A DNA stretch of 64,000 bases from Cynocephalus volans (taxonomy: Eukaryota > Chordata > Mammalia > Dermoptera > Cynocephalidae). The notes under the pieces are model-generated. The model was not told the DNA's origin. It worked only from the letters and a program-made list of their open reading frames with translations, and made no database searches. Below, piece by piece: positions 20,723 through 39,600 of this stretch; positions within the stretch are counted from its first letter, which is position 1; every line of letters begins with the position of its first letter. The position numbers and the translations under genes were made by a program. The stretch spans positions 22,977,577-23,041,576 of the forward strand of contig NC_084462.1 in assembly GCF_027409185.1 (NCBI RefSeq), read 5' to 3'.

Positions 20723-22396
20723 ATACAAAGAAAAAAAATATATTTTCCACTCCCCATTGCATGCTCTTTGGCATGCCCTAGATGGAACCCCTCACACACC
20801 CCACCTTGGAAACCCAAACCCCCATCTAGCCCCCTGCAGGGAGTTCTGAAGGAAACTACTCACCCTCCTGCCACTCTCCTCCCTCTCCCAGTTGCACCCT
20901 CACCCTGGGGTCCATCCCTACCGAGCACTCACTGTGTGGGAAGTGCTCCTGGGAGGATAGAGAGACCTGGCTCCAGGCTGGTAGAGGCAGCTGGAGCCAG
21001 CCCTGGGAGTCTGTAAAGGGTGCAGCCCATGCTCCCTCAGCCTCACTTGGTTTCCAGAGTGATAGGGGCACAGAGCACTGGATGGGCCCAATGCCGTCCC
21101 CAGGGTCCTCTCCTCTCTCTTGTTCCTCAACAGTCACATAAACCCATGGTGCTGGCTCACAGAGCCACGGTAACAAGTGGGCATGTGTCCGAGAGGCCAT
21201 GGGCTCAGCTTGGTTTTGCCTCCACCAGGAGCCACCGCTGAGGCTTTATGTTGTCTACACATGTGAGCAAAGCATTTTCCTCGTGACACTTTTTGAGGGG
21301 ATGGTTGGCAGGCAGCAGACAGGCACCCCCACCCTGCCCCTGTTTGGTAGGTTAGAGGTTTTCCCAGGAATGATTAAGTCATAGTTCCTGTAGCAGGGTG
21401 GCGGAGCACGAAGGCTGCTTGCCCGGGTCTGACCTCACGGAACAATCCCATGATCCTGGAGCCAGGAGGCTGCAGCCCCAAGGCCTCATTGGCTGGAGAA
21501 TGAGGCACCCACTCTCTCTCTGGGCACCAATTCCTTATTTGTGAGACGTGGGGGCTGGGGAGTCATCACTGAGGCCCTGCTGGGTTCAGTTGCTTTGCAG
21601 AAGTTATGAAAAAGGGGAAATGAGTCTTCTTCCCTCCCACCTCTTCACTCCCCGCCCCTTGCCCCTTTTAAGGTTTGGTGCAGTAGACTAGGAAGTATTT
21701 CTGTCTGGATTCATGCTAAAGTGTGATTGGCTGATAGGTGTGGTCTGTATCTCTCTCCCTGTCCTGCCACACTGTGCTTGTGGCCATCTTTACTAGCCTG
21801 TCTCTCTCCCTCTGAGGACCTTTGGGTCCTGGGAAGTGGTGGTCAGGGCTCCCCAGGTCCTCCCGGCTGTGTTACCAACTGGTGCGCAGGGGTGTTTCAG
21901 CCTCAGCAGAGCAGTCGCTCTGTCTTCAGAGCCGGGGCAGAGACGCGCTTGGGCACCCAACGAGCCTGTGGCAGTTGATGCTGGAAGTTGGGTCCTGTAC
22001 ATCAGCCCAGGACTCCTTCCTTCTGGGCCACCTGGGGCTGAAAGGGGTGTACTCCTCAGCTGGAGTCCCAATGCCAACCAGAGCCTGGCTGGGGTTTGGG
22101 AGTGGGCTTCTGGCCTTAGCTCTGCCCCTGCCCTGTTGGTGGCCTTGGACAATGGGAGTGGGACAGATGAGCAGTTTATCAGTCAAACAGGCTTGGAGCT
22201 TCCCTCTCCTAAGTCTTGTCACCTGGTGTGAGCAGTGATGGCCCAGCCCTGGGAGCACTCAGGGAATGCCCCATCAGCCCCACTGACCTGGCTGAAGGTG
22301 CTGAGGTGGCACTTCCGGGACCTTCACCTTGCACAAAGCTTTATAAGGAGAGAGAGGCTGGGGAGGCAGCTGCATTGGGAGCCCTGTGGTTGCTCT

Positions 22397-22575
22397 GTGT
22401 GAGGCTGAACATGCCTGTGAAGCACTGTGGGCAGTGTGCTCGCGGGTGTGCATGGCTGAACACGTGTGTGAGCAGTGTGCTTGCAAATGTGCAAGGCTGA
22501 ACATGCATGCAAAGTGTGCTTGCACGTGTGGGAGGCTGAACACGTGTGTGCTGAGTGTGTGTGTGCTTTCTCAGC
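22397..22575 (+). repeat. Degenerate minisatellite, about 39-51-bp units
   Basis: Four copies of a gtgtg...aggctgaacaygygtg unit, with ggctgaaca at 22403, 22454, 22495 and 22534. Each unit also carries agtgtgctygc. A pure (TG)n run follows at 22656-22684. It lies in ARPC1B intron 1. Confidence 0.75.
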
Positions 22576-22654
22576 AAATGCTGACTGAGGACCTGCTTGG
22601 GGCCCAGTTTTAGGCATGGGGGAAACAGATGAGGTCCCCACCCTGTACATGCAC

Positions 22655-22692
<38 letters not shown>

Positions 22693-23519
22693 CCTGTGCT
22701 GCCCCAGGAGCTTTCCAGGGCATCCGACTGTAAATGAAAGCAGATGATTTGCATCTAGAGTGAGCAGGAGGTGGGCAGGACGGGCAGGGTTCGCCAGGCA
22801 GGGAGCTCAGGGGGCTTGTGGCATGTCTCAGGCAAGCTGATCACTGAGCCTGATCCCACAGCTGTACCATGGGGCTAAAATGCAGCCCTCGTTAAAGGCC
22901 GTTCCATCCCTCCCTTGTGCCTGGGCCCGAATTCAATGCTTTTCTTCCTAGAGGGTCTTAGTAGAGACCCTTGGTGAGGGAAAGGAAGGACCCGTGGGTT
23001 CCAGCAGGGCCCGTAGGCCAGCCATGTGGGTGAGCTCATCTAAGGGGCTGGGTGGGCTGCCTCTCAGGGCAGGGCAATGACAGGGCAGCCACCAGCTTCC
23101 CAGAGTATTCAAGGCTCATGTTCCTAGGTGGTCCCTAGCCCATGTCCTGAGCTGAGGAGCAGCGTTCCTGGGGCCCAGCACAGGGCCCACAAACCTACCA
23201 GTCTGATGGGGGAGGCAGCCAAGTTACCTGGTGGCTGTTACCTGGTGGCTGTCACTGGTGACTCTGGGCAGGTGGCATCAGCCCCCACATCTGGAGCTGA
23301 CCTGGAGCCAGAGTCCCTTACTGGGTGCAGCCAGGTTTGCCTGGCCCTGATCCCCATGCAGGCCCAAGGCTGGTGGGAGCATTAAAGGCACAATCCGCAC
23401 GGACTGCTTAGAGCTGGCAAATGTGGAGCATTCAGGAAGTGCTGGGTGGTGTTACTTAAAAAGAATGTTTTAAATTGAGTGCTTACTCTGCTGGGTACTC
23501 ATGGTAGTAAAAAAAAAAT

Positions 23520-23880
23520 TGTTCATTGAATATTTATTGAGCACCTGCTGTGTGCCAAGCATTTAGGCACAGGGGAGTAGAAAGGGGAACAGGAGAGACA
23601 AAGTCTGTCTCTGTCAGACTTGTTCTGTGCTGGCCGGAGAGAAATAGGCAAATAACTGAGCACGATGTACTATGTGCCAGTGATGGTCATCCATGGAGAA
23701 AATTAAATTGGGAATAGGGAGTTAGGGTGTGCTGGGGTGGGAGGAGGCAATGCAGTTTCAAATCAGGGGGTTAGGGAAGGCCACGCTGCAAGGTGGCTTT
23801 AAGCACAGACTTGAGTGGCAGCAGCAAGACTTGTGTGTGTGGGTGTCTGGGGAAGAGTGACACAGGCCAGCACGGAGGCC
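23520..23880 (-). repeat. L2 LINE 3' region (minus)
   Basis: Starts with tattgagcacctgctgtgtg and continues through ggttagggaaggccacgctg, matching the order of reverse-complement L2. Boundaries approximate. Confidence 0.55.
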
Positions 23881-23944
23881 CAAGGCAGGACCAGCCTCTG
23901 GTCTAGCTGGGGAGGCCAACTTTTAAATGGATAGAATGAGGCTA

Positions 23945-24125
23945 GCTGCTGTCACATCCATTGTGGACCAAGAGCTGCCGTTTCTTGAACACCTACTATG
24001 TGCCAGGTGTGGTGTATCATCTTATCTCCCTCTCAGCACCTCTGCTCCCATTTTGCAGATGAGGAAGCTGAGGTTCAGAGAGGGCGAGTGACAGGCCTGG
24101 GGTCACATAGCTGGCAAGCGTGACT
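23945..24125 (+). repeat. MIR SINE fragment
   Basis: MIR-like order: cttgaacacctactatgtgc, then cattttgcagatgaggaagc, then ggggtcacatagctggcaag. Confidence 0.65.
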
Positions 24126-25008
24126 CTGGGAAGCTGGGTTGGGGAGGTGGGGAGAGAGTGGGTTTGGGGAAGTGATGTTTGCCTTGTGCCTTTCTGGATG
24201 AGTGGGACTTGGCCACATAGAGCAGGAGCGGGCGTGTGGTATGCAGAGAACAGCACGCAGGCGTGATGACATGGCTGGCTAGATGGGGGACAAAGAGTGG
24301 CTGAGGGCAGCGGGGCCGTGGGCAGCCAGGGAGGAAGGACGCGGACCAAGGCTGGAAGGGCGCAAGGAGCTGGGTAGGCAGGGGTGAGGGTGGAGGGAGG
24401 CTGCCTGGGCAGTGGTGTGCCCCTCACTGTCCCTCAGAGGGGAGGCTGGGGACAGGCCCGTTGGGGCTGAGCAGGAGGGGCGGGGGGAGCGTTGCACCAT
24501 CAGTGCTGCAGTCTCAACGTCCCTCCTGCAGGCCCCCAGCTGCCCTCCATACCCTCCTTCACCCTCACTGCCAGGCCACCCTGGGGTCTCCCTAATACCT
24601 GGCCTAGCCCCAGGTGCAGCAAGTGGGACATCTGAACCAATGGGATCGTCTGCCTGTCCGCCTCCACCCCACCCGCCAGCCCCAGCAGACCCCTGAACAG
24701 GGTTGGGGAAGACCAGGGCTCTGGGAAGGGAGGGCCGGCCTGTGTGTGCCCGGCACCATTCCAGGGGCTTACAGTGTCCTTTCATTTCCTCTTCACCCCA
24801 TCCCTATCTGGTGAGGGAGGGGGGAGTTCAACGTATGAGGAAACTGAGGCAGAGATGGCAAGTGATGGGCCTGGCTGGTTCAGGGTCCCAGCACACCCTG
24901 TTCATGTTGGCATCTTCACCTGCAGCATATCCCCCTGCCCCCCACCCTGTCCCACCCTTCGTTGCCTGGAGCCTCAGAGACATCCTGTGACAACTACTAT
25001 TTTATTTA

Positions 25009-25104
25009 AAAAAAATTTTTTTGGCGGCTGGCCGGAATGGGAATCCGAACCGATGACCTTGGTGTTGTAAGGCTTTGCTCTAACCAACTGAGCTAACTGG
25101 CCAG
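25009..25104 (-). mobile_element. tRNA-Ile SINE monomer
   Basis: Minus orientation: ttggcggctggccggaatgg, then accttggtgttgtaaggctt, then aactgagctaactggccagt. It ends about 215 bases before ARPC1B exon 2. Confidence 0.8.
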
Positions 25105-25327
25105 TTGAGAACTTCCATTTTATAAGGAGGGAAACTGAGGCCCTGGGATGGGAGCAACATGCCAGGCCAGTCAGGAAAGTGGGATGGCCCTGCCACCTTT
25201 CCCTGCAAACTGCTGCCCCTCTGAGAAGCCCAGAGGTAGAGCCTGCGGGGCTCGGCTGGGGCCTGGTGTCTGGGCAGGGGCCGGGCTGACTTGCATTCTC
25301 TCCCCTTCTCTTGGGCACAGGAGCTGA

Positions 25328-31749
<6,422 letters not shown>

Positions 31750-32035
31750 GCCTTGAAGGACCTCAAGATCATATGAGGATGTGGCCCTCATTCCAGCTGC
31801 TGGGGAAGGGAGGCTGAGTCGCTTTGCTGAATGTTTCTAGGGTACCAGTATGGGTCCCCATAGGGACTGTCCCTCAAAAGGGGGAGGTATGGGTGGGGAG
31901 CTTTTCTTACTTATTCAAGAAACGTGCCTTTTTCTTAAAAGAAATGCTTTATTGTAATAAATGCCCTCAAAGCACTATGCTGGTCATGAACTGCTTCAAA
32001 ACGATAAGGTAATAAAAACGCAATCGTAAACATGT
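31750..32035 (+). other. ARPC1B: ARPC1B 3' UTR with two polyadenylation signals
   Basis: AATAAA occurs at 31956-31961 and 32011-32016. The second is followed by a GT-rich stretch (catgtttgcctgtgtcttgg), so cleavage near 32035 is likely. The UTR opens with a 27-base copy of the end of the coding region. Confidence 0.75.
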
Positions 32036-32081
32036 TTGCCTGTGTCTTGGAAGAAGAGGTTGGTTTTTGCATGGGCAAAGG

Positions 32082-32140
32082 CTTTTTTTTTGTTGCTGGC
32101 CAGTATGGGGATCTGAATCCTTGACCTTGGTGTTACAAGG
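32082..32140 (-). repeat. tRNA-Ile SINE fragment
   Basis: T9 run, then tgttgctggccagtatgggg and ttgaccttggtgttacaagg. The 5' half of the element is missing. It lies just after the ARPC1B transcript end. Confidence 0.7.
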
Positions 32141-33135
32141 TGGTAGGCACAGGTATCTTATTTTTGCTGCTTGTCAACAACAGTGATCCTTAAGCCCAAG
32201 GGCCTTAACCCAAATGGTTCCTTCCTCCCTGAAGTTCAGACCCAGGCTGCCACTCTCAAAGCTGCCAGGACCAGGTATCTTGTGTGACTCATTCAATAGT
32301 TTCCCACACAAAGGTGTGGCACATTCCAAGCTGTTTCTGGACCTTAATGGAAATGTTATTTCTCCCTTGTGATTGGCAGTGATTTTTGATAAATGCTCAT
32401 TTTATAGGAAGATTTTTTTCCTATTCCAATTTTACCCAGAGGGTGTTTTTGTTTTGTTTGATCATGGTTTTGGTTAACTATATAATCATGTTTTTTCTCT
32501 TTTAATCTAACTAGGTAATGATTACATCGTTCCTAATGGTCAATTTTCCTTATATTTATTTGTAGGATAAAATGGACTCCAAAGATGTCTTATCCCCCAC
32601 TGTTGTAGTGCCTGGCCCTCAGGAAGGCCTCTTTTGGTGGAAGAGACCCACTGATTCTCCCCTCCCCCCAAGTTATCTAGAGTCACCACCCACTGATTCT
32701 TTATTAATAACAGAGACAGAAATTGCAAGGCTCCAGAAGACAATGTCAGACCACACAACTCCCCTTATTCTTTACTAAATGCAATCTCAGCCTCTACCAG
32801 CCTGCTGCAAACTGAGGTTCCAGTCCCAGAGCTGATCAGACTGTCCCCAGGCCCTGTACTGAAGGGCAGGGAGGTGTCTGCACACCTTTTGTGGCTTCTC
32901 CCAGATAGGAAAATGTGGTCCCTGACAACATCCAATCAGTGTTCTTCCCCTTCTCTGAGATCCTGAGCAACAAGCTTCTCCCCTACTACTATAGAAATAT
33001 CAATAGCAAGCATGCTCGTTTGGTCTCAGGGGTCTCAAGCTGGGGCTTTGCAAATGTTAACTGACCTCCCTTGTTACAGACATATAGCCTGTCTCAGAGA
33101 TGGGAATGAGTCTTGACTTAAAAACAAGTTCACTC

Positions 33136-33299
33136 AGGGCTGGCCCATGGCTCACTCGGGAGTGTGTGGTGCTGATAATACCAAGGCCATGGGTTCGGAT
33201 CCCTATATAGGGATGGCCAGTTAGCTCACTGGGTGAGCGTGGTGCTGACAACACCAAGTCAAGGGTTAAGATACCCTTACCGGTCATCTTTAAAAAAAA
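33136..33299 (+). mobile_element. Dimeric tRNA-Ile SINE
   Basis: cagggctggcccatggctca opens the left unit, tatatagggatggccagtta is the joint, and ttaccggtcatctttaaaaa is the 3' end. The target duplication is weak, possibly gttcact and gttcatt. Confidence 0.88.
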
Positions 33300-34044
33300 A
33301 TGTTCATTATCATGTGCTTCCCATAAGGAAAAGACTGCATGGCACTGTCACAGTGGGGTTGGGACCCTCCAAGGGTGGCTGAAGCTCCTGAGGCAGGCAG
33401 AAGGCCTAGTCAGGACAGGAAGGGACCCTAGACCCTGCTTTGTGTTGCACATTCAACAGTGGTTGCTAGGACCACTGGCTGGGCTTGGTGATCTTTCCTC
33501 TGTGCCAGACCCTCCTGGATGTTGAAAGGACAGACAAGGGAATGTTCTTTTTCAAGAAACTCATAGTCTAGTGGTGGAGACAGATGATGACAACCCAGTG
33601 TTCAAGAAAGGAGGGGTGGGGGCTAAGGGAAGGTTCCAGGTAAGGAATAGCATGCACAAGGGTTGTGGGAAAGAGTGTGGCACCTTCAAGGAGCTGAAGG
33701 ACTGCTGTAGAGTACAGGGTGGGGTGGAGCTGGAAGTGATGCTGGGAGGTCCCCAGGGACGAGCTCCTGGCAGCCTTTGCCATCAGGGGGAGTCAGGCCA
33801 CTAAAGCTGGGGAGAGACATGGCTAGCTTTGCATTCTAGAGACCAGGTTGGAGGTCCATGAAGAGACAGCTGCAGCTGTGCAGGTGAGATGATGGAACAA
33901 GGCAGTGGGGTGGATAAACTGCCCAGGTTCTAGAACCACAGGATGCTGGGGATGAGGGACAGGGTGAGATGGGATGGCAGCCAACACCTGCTTGGGCTCC
34001 TGGGGTGAATGGTGGACACAGTTGGAGGAGTCTTAACAGACTTG

Positions 34045-34190
34045 AGTTACTGTGTCCCCACCTTGGGAAGGAAGCCTCGTTATACCCATTTTAAGGAAGG
34101 AGAAACTGAACACCAGAGAAAGCAGTTACAAAGTTTCACAGATGGAAAGTGGCAGAGCCAGAATTCAAACTCAGGTCTGACTTCCCAACC
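34045..34190 (+). repeat. MIR SINE fragment
   Basis: MIR-like order: ttatacccattttaaggaag, then agtggcagagccagaattca, then aactcaggtctgacttccca. Confidence 0.6.
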
Positions 34191-35444
34191 CTACTGCTGG
34201 GACATCTGCTGAAAGGGCCTCTTGGCAGGCCTGCAGGGAAATGCTTCCCATTGGCACACCCCCCACATACCCACGCAAGTCCTTACCTCTGGCTTCTCCC
34301 CAAGGTAGAATGAGCCAAGGACAGTCCTGAGCACACTGGGAATGTTGCCAAACATGGTCTCTTCATACCACCAATTCACATAGACCTCCGGCTTCCAACA
34401 CATGTTAAAAGGCACCTACCTCATCACACCCTGTCTTGGAGCCAGCAATGGGGCATAGTGAACCTTGCCTGACAGCCACCACCTTCTTGTACCTTCCTCC
34501 ATCTGGTCAGAGAACCTCATTTTCATGGCCACAGACTTGAACTTGAGTAGCTGCTGCATTATTTCCAGGGGAGGGGGAGGTGCTCTGGCAAAATCTTTGA
34601 GTTAATTCCTTCTCCTGAGGGGTCAGGGCCAGGGGGATTTTCTCCACAGGCCAGGGCGAGCTGCAGACGCTGGTGGCTGTGGTGTCTCGAGGTTCCTGGG
34701 GTTGTTGACCTCCAAGATAGTCAAGGCCAGGGGGGTATGGTAGAAGTCGCTGGGAGTCAGGGGCTCCATTCTATCCCTACATCCCAAACTACACTTCCCT
34801 CCCTCTGCACCCAATCGTGAACAAACCGGCTGACCTCTTCGGATCATATAGAGGACGCTTCTGTTCACAAGGTGAAATGCCCCCTCACAGAGTTCTGAGG
34901 GGCAGGACAGGTGTTGTGGGGTTACTTTTCATTGGGCTTCAATCCACAGGCAGCCCACTTGACTGCACTAAGCCTCAGTTTTCCAAGTGCCGGTCCCTGC
35001 CACACAGGGTGGTGAGGATTAAATGAGCTAATAGCTCTCGTGTAGTCAGTGCTGGGTATCAGCTATTGGAATGCTTCCTCCAGCATGGATTTCCTGAGGC
35101 TGTTACCACCAGGCGGAACCTGGAGGCCATGAGAGGGAGACCTGGTGCTGCTCCAGCCTGCTGTGGAGAGTCCCTGGCCGCTCTGGCCTAAGATCCCTCC
35201 TTGGTTGGGCAGATGGCGAGGGGCAATTATGAGGCACTGGGCTTGGCATCTAAGGTCTCTCCCAACTCCAATCCTGGGGTCCAGGATTCCCTGCACCCTG
35301 CTCAGTGCTGCCTGATGAAAGGCTTGCCACAGCTAGGTACATGCGCTAAACCTTGCCAGAAGCACCTGCCCGATAGTGACATCATGCTTTGCTGGGTAAA
35401 AACCAGCTGGGGTACAGGAGCCAAAAGACAGGTTGCAAAACAAG

Positions 35445-36130
35445 GATTAAGATAATGTCAAATTTAATCTGCCAAATATACAAGTTGAATTTGTGGAGCG
35501 TTTTGCCTGGGTGCTGCACAGTAAATAGAGGTTTCTTGAAATGATCAATGGGTAGGGTTAAAAAAGGGCACTGGCCCTGGCCAGGTGGGTGGGAATGGGG
35601 TGGGGAAGGGTGGAGAGGAGGGGCCTCAGTTGGAGGGGACTGGCCAGGCACAAGCCATGACCCTCAGGGACCTAGGAGCATGGGCTCCTAGAGATGGCCC
35701 CTCTCTAAGTGAGCACCCAGGCAACACAGACTGGGGCTGGTTGTCACAAAGTCATCAGCAGCCAGCCCCCGGCACAACTGCCCACTAACGTGCAATCTAC
35801 TGGACAAACGGAAGCTCTTCTTACCCACCTCCCAGGCACCCCCCCAGCAAGGGTTCTGAATTCTAAAAACAGCAAAAACATTCAAATGGTTACATATGAA
35901 ATGCTGTCCTGCATCTTTCTGTCTCAAAAGATAGCAGCTGCCCCTCCCCCCAGGCCCTCCCACATCCCCCCAAACGATTTCTGTGCCAAGATGAAGAGCA
36001 GGTCCCAGGCCACAGGGGCTCCTGGCCATGAGGGGCTGCTGCAGTGGCGCCACGGCCCAGGGTGGGCGAGACACAGCAGAGGTCCTGGCAGTGCAGCCCA
36101 GTCCCTGGCATCTCCTCCCACAGGCTGCGC
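35445..36130 (-). other. PDAP1: PDAP1 3' UTR (probable extent)
   Basis: Below the stop (TAA at 36131-36133) the minus strand carries an ATTAAA at 35463-35468, followed by a T-rich stretch. This is the best nearby polyadenylation candidate and gives a UTR of about 690 bases. A longer form cannot be ruled out. Confidence 0.5.
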
Positions 36131-36623
36131 TTACTTATTCAGGGAGAGCGACTGCATTCGTTTTCCTGACAAAGTCGCATCATCTTTTGCTGAGGGGTTG
36201 GAAAGGAAGGGTAGGAGTTAGAACAAAGCAGAACCACCCCTCCACACACATACCCCATAATCACAGAACTTTAGGCCTGAAAGGCCTCAGAAAACATTTT
36301 GTGCAACTGGCTCAGCTGGCAGACAAGGAAGAGACCCAAGCAGTAGGGCCCAGGCTGACACTCCCTGTAGGAGAGGATTTCTGTTGAAGCCACTGGACCC
36401 AGGCACCACATTCCCAATGTGTCTGAGTGGCTGCCACTACCTTATTGAAAGCTGCGCCCTCCACAAAGGCCCACCAACATGCAACCTACTGGGCAAACAG
36501 AAACTTCTCACCCCACCTCCCCAGTAAAACCCTATAACTCCAACCTCTCCCCATGGGTTCTGAAGTCTAAAGTCTAAAATCAGCAACAACACTCAAATTG
36601 TTACACATGAAGCCCTTTCCTGC
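35781..36623 (-). repeat. Duplicated PDAP1 3'-end segment (two copies)
   Basis: A block at 35781-35912 in the 3' UTR recurs, diverged, at 36471-36623 in the last intron. The order is shared: gcaayctactggrcaaac, acccacctccc, gggttctga, the acagcaaaaacattcaaatg-like stretch, gttacayatgaa and tcctgc. Same orientation, with starts about 690 bases apart. It matches no repeat family I know. Confidence 0.75.
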
Positions 36624-39600
36624 TTGGGGTTTGTGAAGCAGAGCTGAGTGGGGAGTTGGGATTACCAGATCCCCAGTGTGGTGACAATGCCCCTGAACAA
36701 TTAATTTCCCATTTCTAAGCCTGTTTCCTCATATCCGATGATGAGGCAGGAAATGGAAGGTCACAAGTCAAAGGCTCTTATAAACTGGACCAAGTCCCCA
36801 TAGCTACCCTGGCCTAGGAGAAACCCCCTACCACCTTTGGCCGGTCTGGAAGGAGGGTATGGAGAAGAGGGACTCTTGGGCCAGGTTTCACTGGGTCTGC
36901 AGTGTTATGAATCCAGCGTACCCTCCCAAGCCCCTCGGATGGACAGTGGTGACCCTCAGTAGCTCTCCTGGCTTCACAAAGCACCACAGACCTTAGAGAC
37001 TTTCTAGCCTCAAAGGTCTGTACTAGGTGCATGGCTCCCTGAGGCCTCCCACTATTGGTGGGCAGTGACCATTCTCCCACAATGGACAGTGCTCTGCTGA
37101 GAGTCCAACCCACACCTGAGTCTGTGAGGCCCCTGCACCCTTCCCAGCACCCTTGGGAAGTGGTGAGCAGGAACCTTTCCATCTGCACATGCAGGGTGAG
37201 CCTCTACTCAACAATCTGGTCAGGCAGCTGCCACTTCTCACCCTAAACCCATTTCACAAAGGACACACTTTCAGGGTTTGGTGGCTTGCCCAGAACCAGA
37301 GTCTGGTAGCCATCCCTTGCACCAGCAGCCCAGGACTTACCTTTCCTTTCCTCTTCTTTCTTTCGGGCTGCCTCTTCCCGCTGTTTCCGGATGATTGCCA
37401 GCCGGGCAAGGTCAGCCTTGGCTTGCTCTGTCTTCCCAGCTAAATGCATTTTCATGTAACGCTCTTTTGCTTTCTGTTTCTCAATTTCTTCTCTGTTTGG
37501 ATAAAATCATGTCACAGGGGACATCTTCCCCACCACCGTTAGCTGAGCTGGATGTGGGAGCCAAAATAAAGGCCAAGCACTTGGGCCTAGGAACAAGGTG
37601 GAAAAGGGCGCTCTGGCTGAGGGAGGGGCCCTGGCTCCGTGTACCCCTGCTTGATGGACACTCACCAAACAAGCAAGCAGAAGGAACAGGCCCAGATGAA
37701 AAACACCTGTGTCCTTGAAAATGCCTTAGCATGAGAGTGGAGAGTGTCTGGCTGGGGGGTGGGGAGGGGAGAATGCCTGAGGGCCTCATGACTAGAGTCT
37801 GGTAGCCACACTGAGAGAGGCGGAACAAAACCAAGTGAACTGTGTGTTCCAGAGAAGGTGACCAGAAGGAAGAAGGCACTGGAAACCACATTCTATAAGA
37901 AATGGGGAAAGAAATGGACCAAGTAACCACAGGGCATGGAATGAGGGCCACAATGGGAAAGAGACACACCCAATCTCAGGTCAACATATGGTACGCTGTT
38001 AGAGCAGCTCGGATGTGCAAGAGGCTGCTTCCTAAGGGGGTAAGCCTCCATCAACAGGGGTGTGAGAATAAAAGCTGGACTCCTGTGAGCCAAAGTGTCA
38101 GTAACCAACACACTTAGGTAGAGAGTGGTGGTCATTAGTTTCCCTTTGAGGATAATCTCAAGCCTGAGATAAACTGAAATGGACACACTTCACAGTGTGA
38201 GATCGTTGGGTCCCATTTGCACTGGGTTTCTGTAAGAGCCAAGTACTGGTGGAGAGGACAGCCCTGATTAGCAGGAGGCTGGGGGAGGGACTTGGATTCC
38301 CACAGTACAGAGGGCCAGGGAGTAATGAGAAACAAGGCATGTGGCACTGGCTAGAGGGGAGGGAGAAGCCCAGCCACTGGGAGTGGGATCAGCAGATGGC
38401 TCACCCAGGAGACTGGATAAAAAACTTGCTACAGAAATGAGGAGATAACACCCAGAGCCCAGCAGATCTTAACCTAGGAGGGTCATGCCAGACTGAGAGG
38501 CCTCTAAGCTAAGCCTTTGGTAACGAACAAGGCTGCCTGAAACAGGGCCCCCTCAGCCCTCAGTGAAGGTTAAGTGCCAGGCAGGGTGCTGGCCTTTATG
38601 GTTATCTTCTCTGCAAGTCCAAAGGACAGGGGTAGCAACAGGATCCTCACTTTACTGGTGAGGATATTGAGTTCCAGAGAGGGCAGTGACTTGTCCAAGG
38701 CTGCACAGGTGCAAAGTGGCAGAACCTGGGTGGGCACTAAAGCCTTTCTGCTCTGGGAAAGCCAGCACCAGCCCATGCTGTTGGGTTTCTGGGGAGTCAA
38801 TCCCGAGAAGGAAGCTCCTAGAGGGGTAGAGTCCTTAGTAGCCTCCAAACACCCCCAAGCTCATGGGCCTTCCCCGTGGGGTTTTCATAGATACACCCCC
38901 TCAGCGGTGATGGATCAGCACAGGGAAGTGGACTGAAATCCTAGCAGCCCCGTCAGGAGAGAAATCAGGGCTATTTTCCCAGCAGCCTTCCACCTCTTGT
39001 AAGACCCTGAGGTCACCTGGTGGCCATCAATAGTCAGGGCACTACTTGTCAAGGGCTGACCATGTGCCAGGCACTTCAGTACTTGATCTTGATCCTTACA
39101 CAACTCACAAGGAAGACATCTATAGCTCCATTTTCACACCGGACTTGGAGAGGCCTGCGGCCGCTGGCTAAACCAAGCAGAACCCCCCTGGGCTGGGCTG
39201 CCTTCGGTCTGGCACAGGCCCCCAATCCCCTCCCAATCCCCATGGCCAGGACACAATGGATGGATACATGCCAGGAATGGTCAGATCAAGCTGAATAAGG
39301 AGTGTCCCGAGGGTATGGCTCTGGAGGTCAACTCTCCATATCCCTGGGGCCATTACTTCAAGCTCAGATCTGAATCTGCCGTTCTATTTTTTCTGATATC
39401 ATGTATCTTCTGGTGAAAAAATATTCTGGGTTGCTTTGTTTTTGAGAAGCTACTGAAGAGCTTTTAGGGAATGAAATGAAACGAATATATAACATGGCTA
39501 GAGCCCCCACCCAGCCACTGGGGACCTCAGAGCCCAGGAAGCCAGGGCTGAGGAGCTTAGTGCCTCAGCAACCCACAGGCCACCTCCCCCACCCCATCTG

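Larger units (their letters stand above)
18079..25320 (+). other. ARPC1B: ARPC1B intron 1 (7.2 kb), repeats only
   Basis: Contains SINEs at 18899-19003, 20321-20424 and 25009-25104, L2 pieces near 20580-20720 and 23520-23880, MIR near 23945-24125 and 24780-24870, a degenerate minisatellite at 22397-22575 and a (TG)n run at 22656-22684. Long open frames in the GC-rich parts are not supported as coding. Confidence 0.6.
32036..35440. other. ARPC1B-PDAP1 intergenic stretch
   Basis: The two genes converge here. It holds a SINE fragment (32082-32140), a dimeric SINE (33136-33299), an L2-like piece near 33490-33860, and MIR-like pieces near 34045-34190 and 34965-35080. I see no exon or RNA gene. 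Confidence 0.55.

Noticed and set aside
22324-22754. His/Thr/Ala-rich open frames on the minus strand
   Set aside because: They are translations of the TG-rich minisatellite and the TG repeat.
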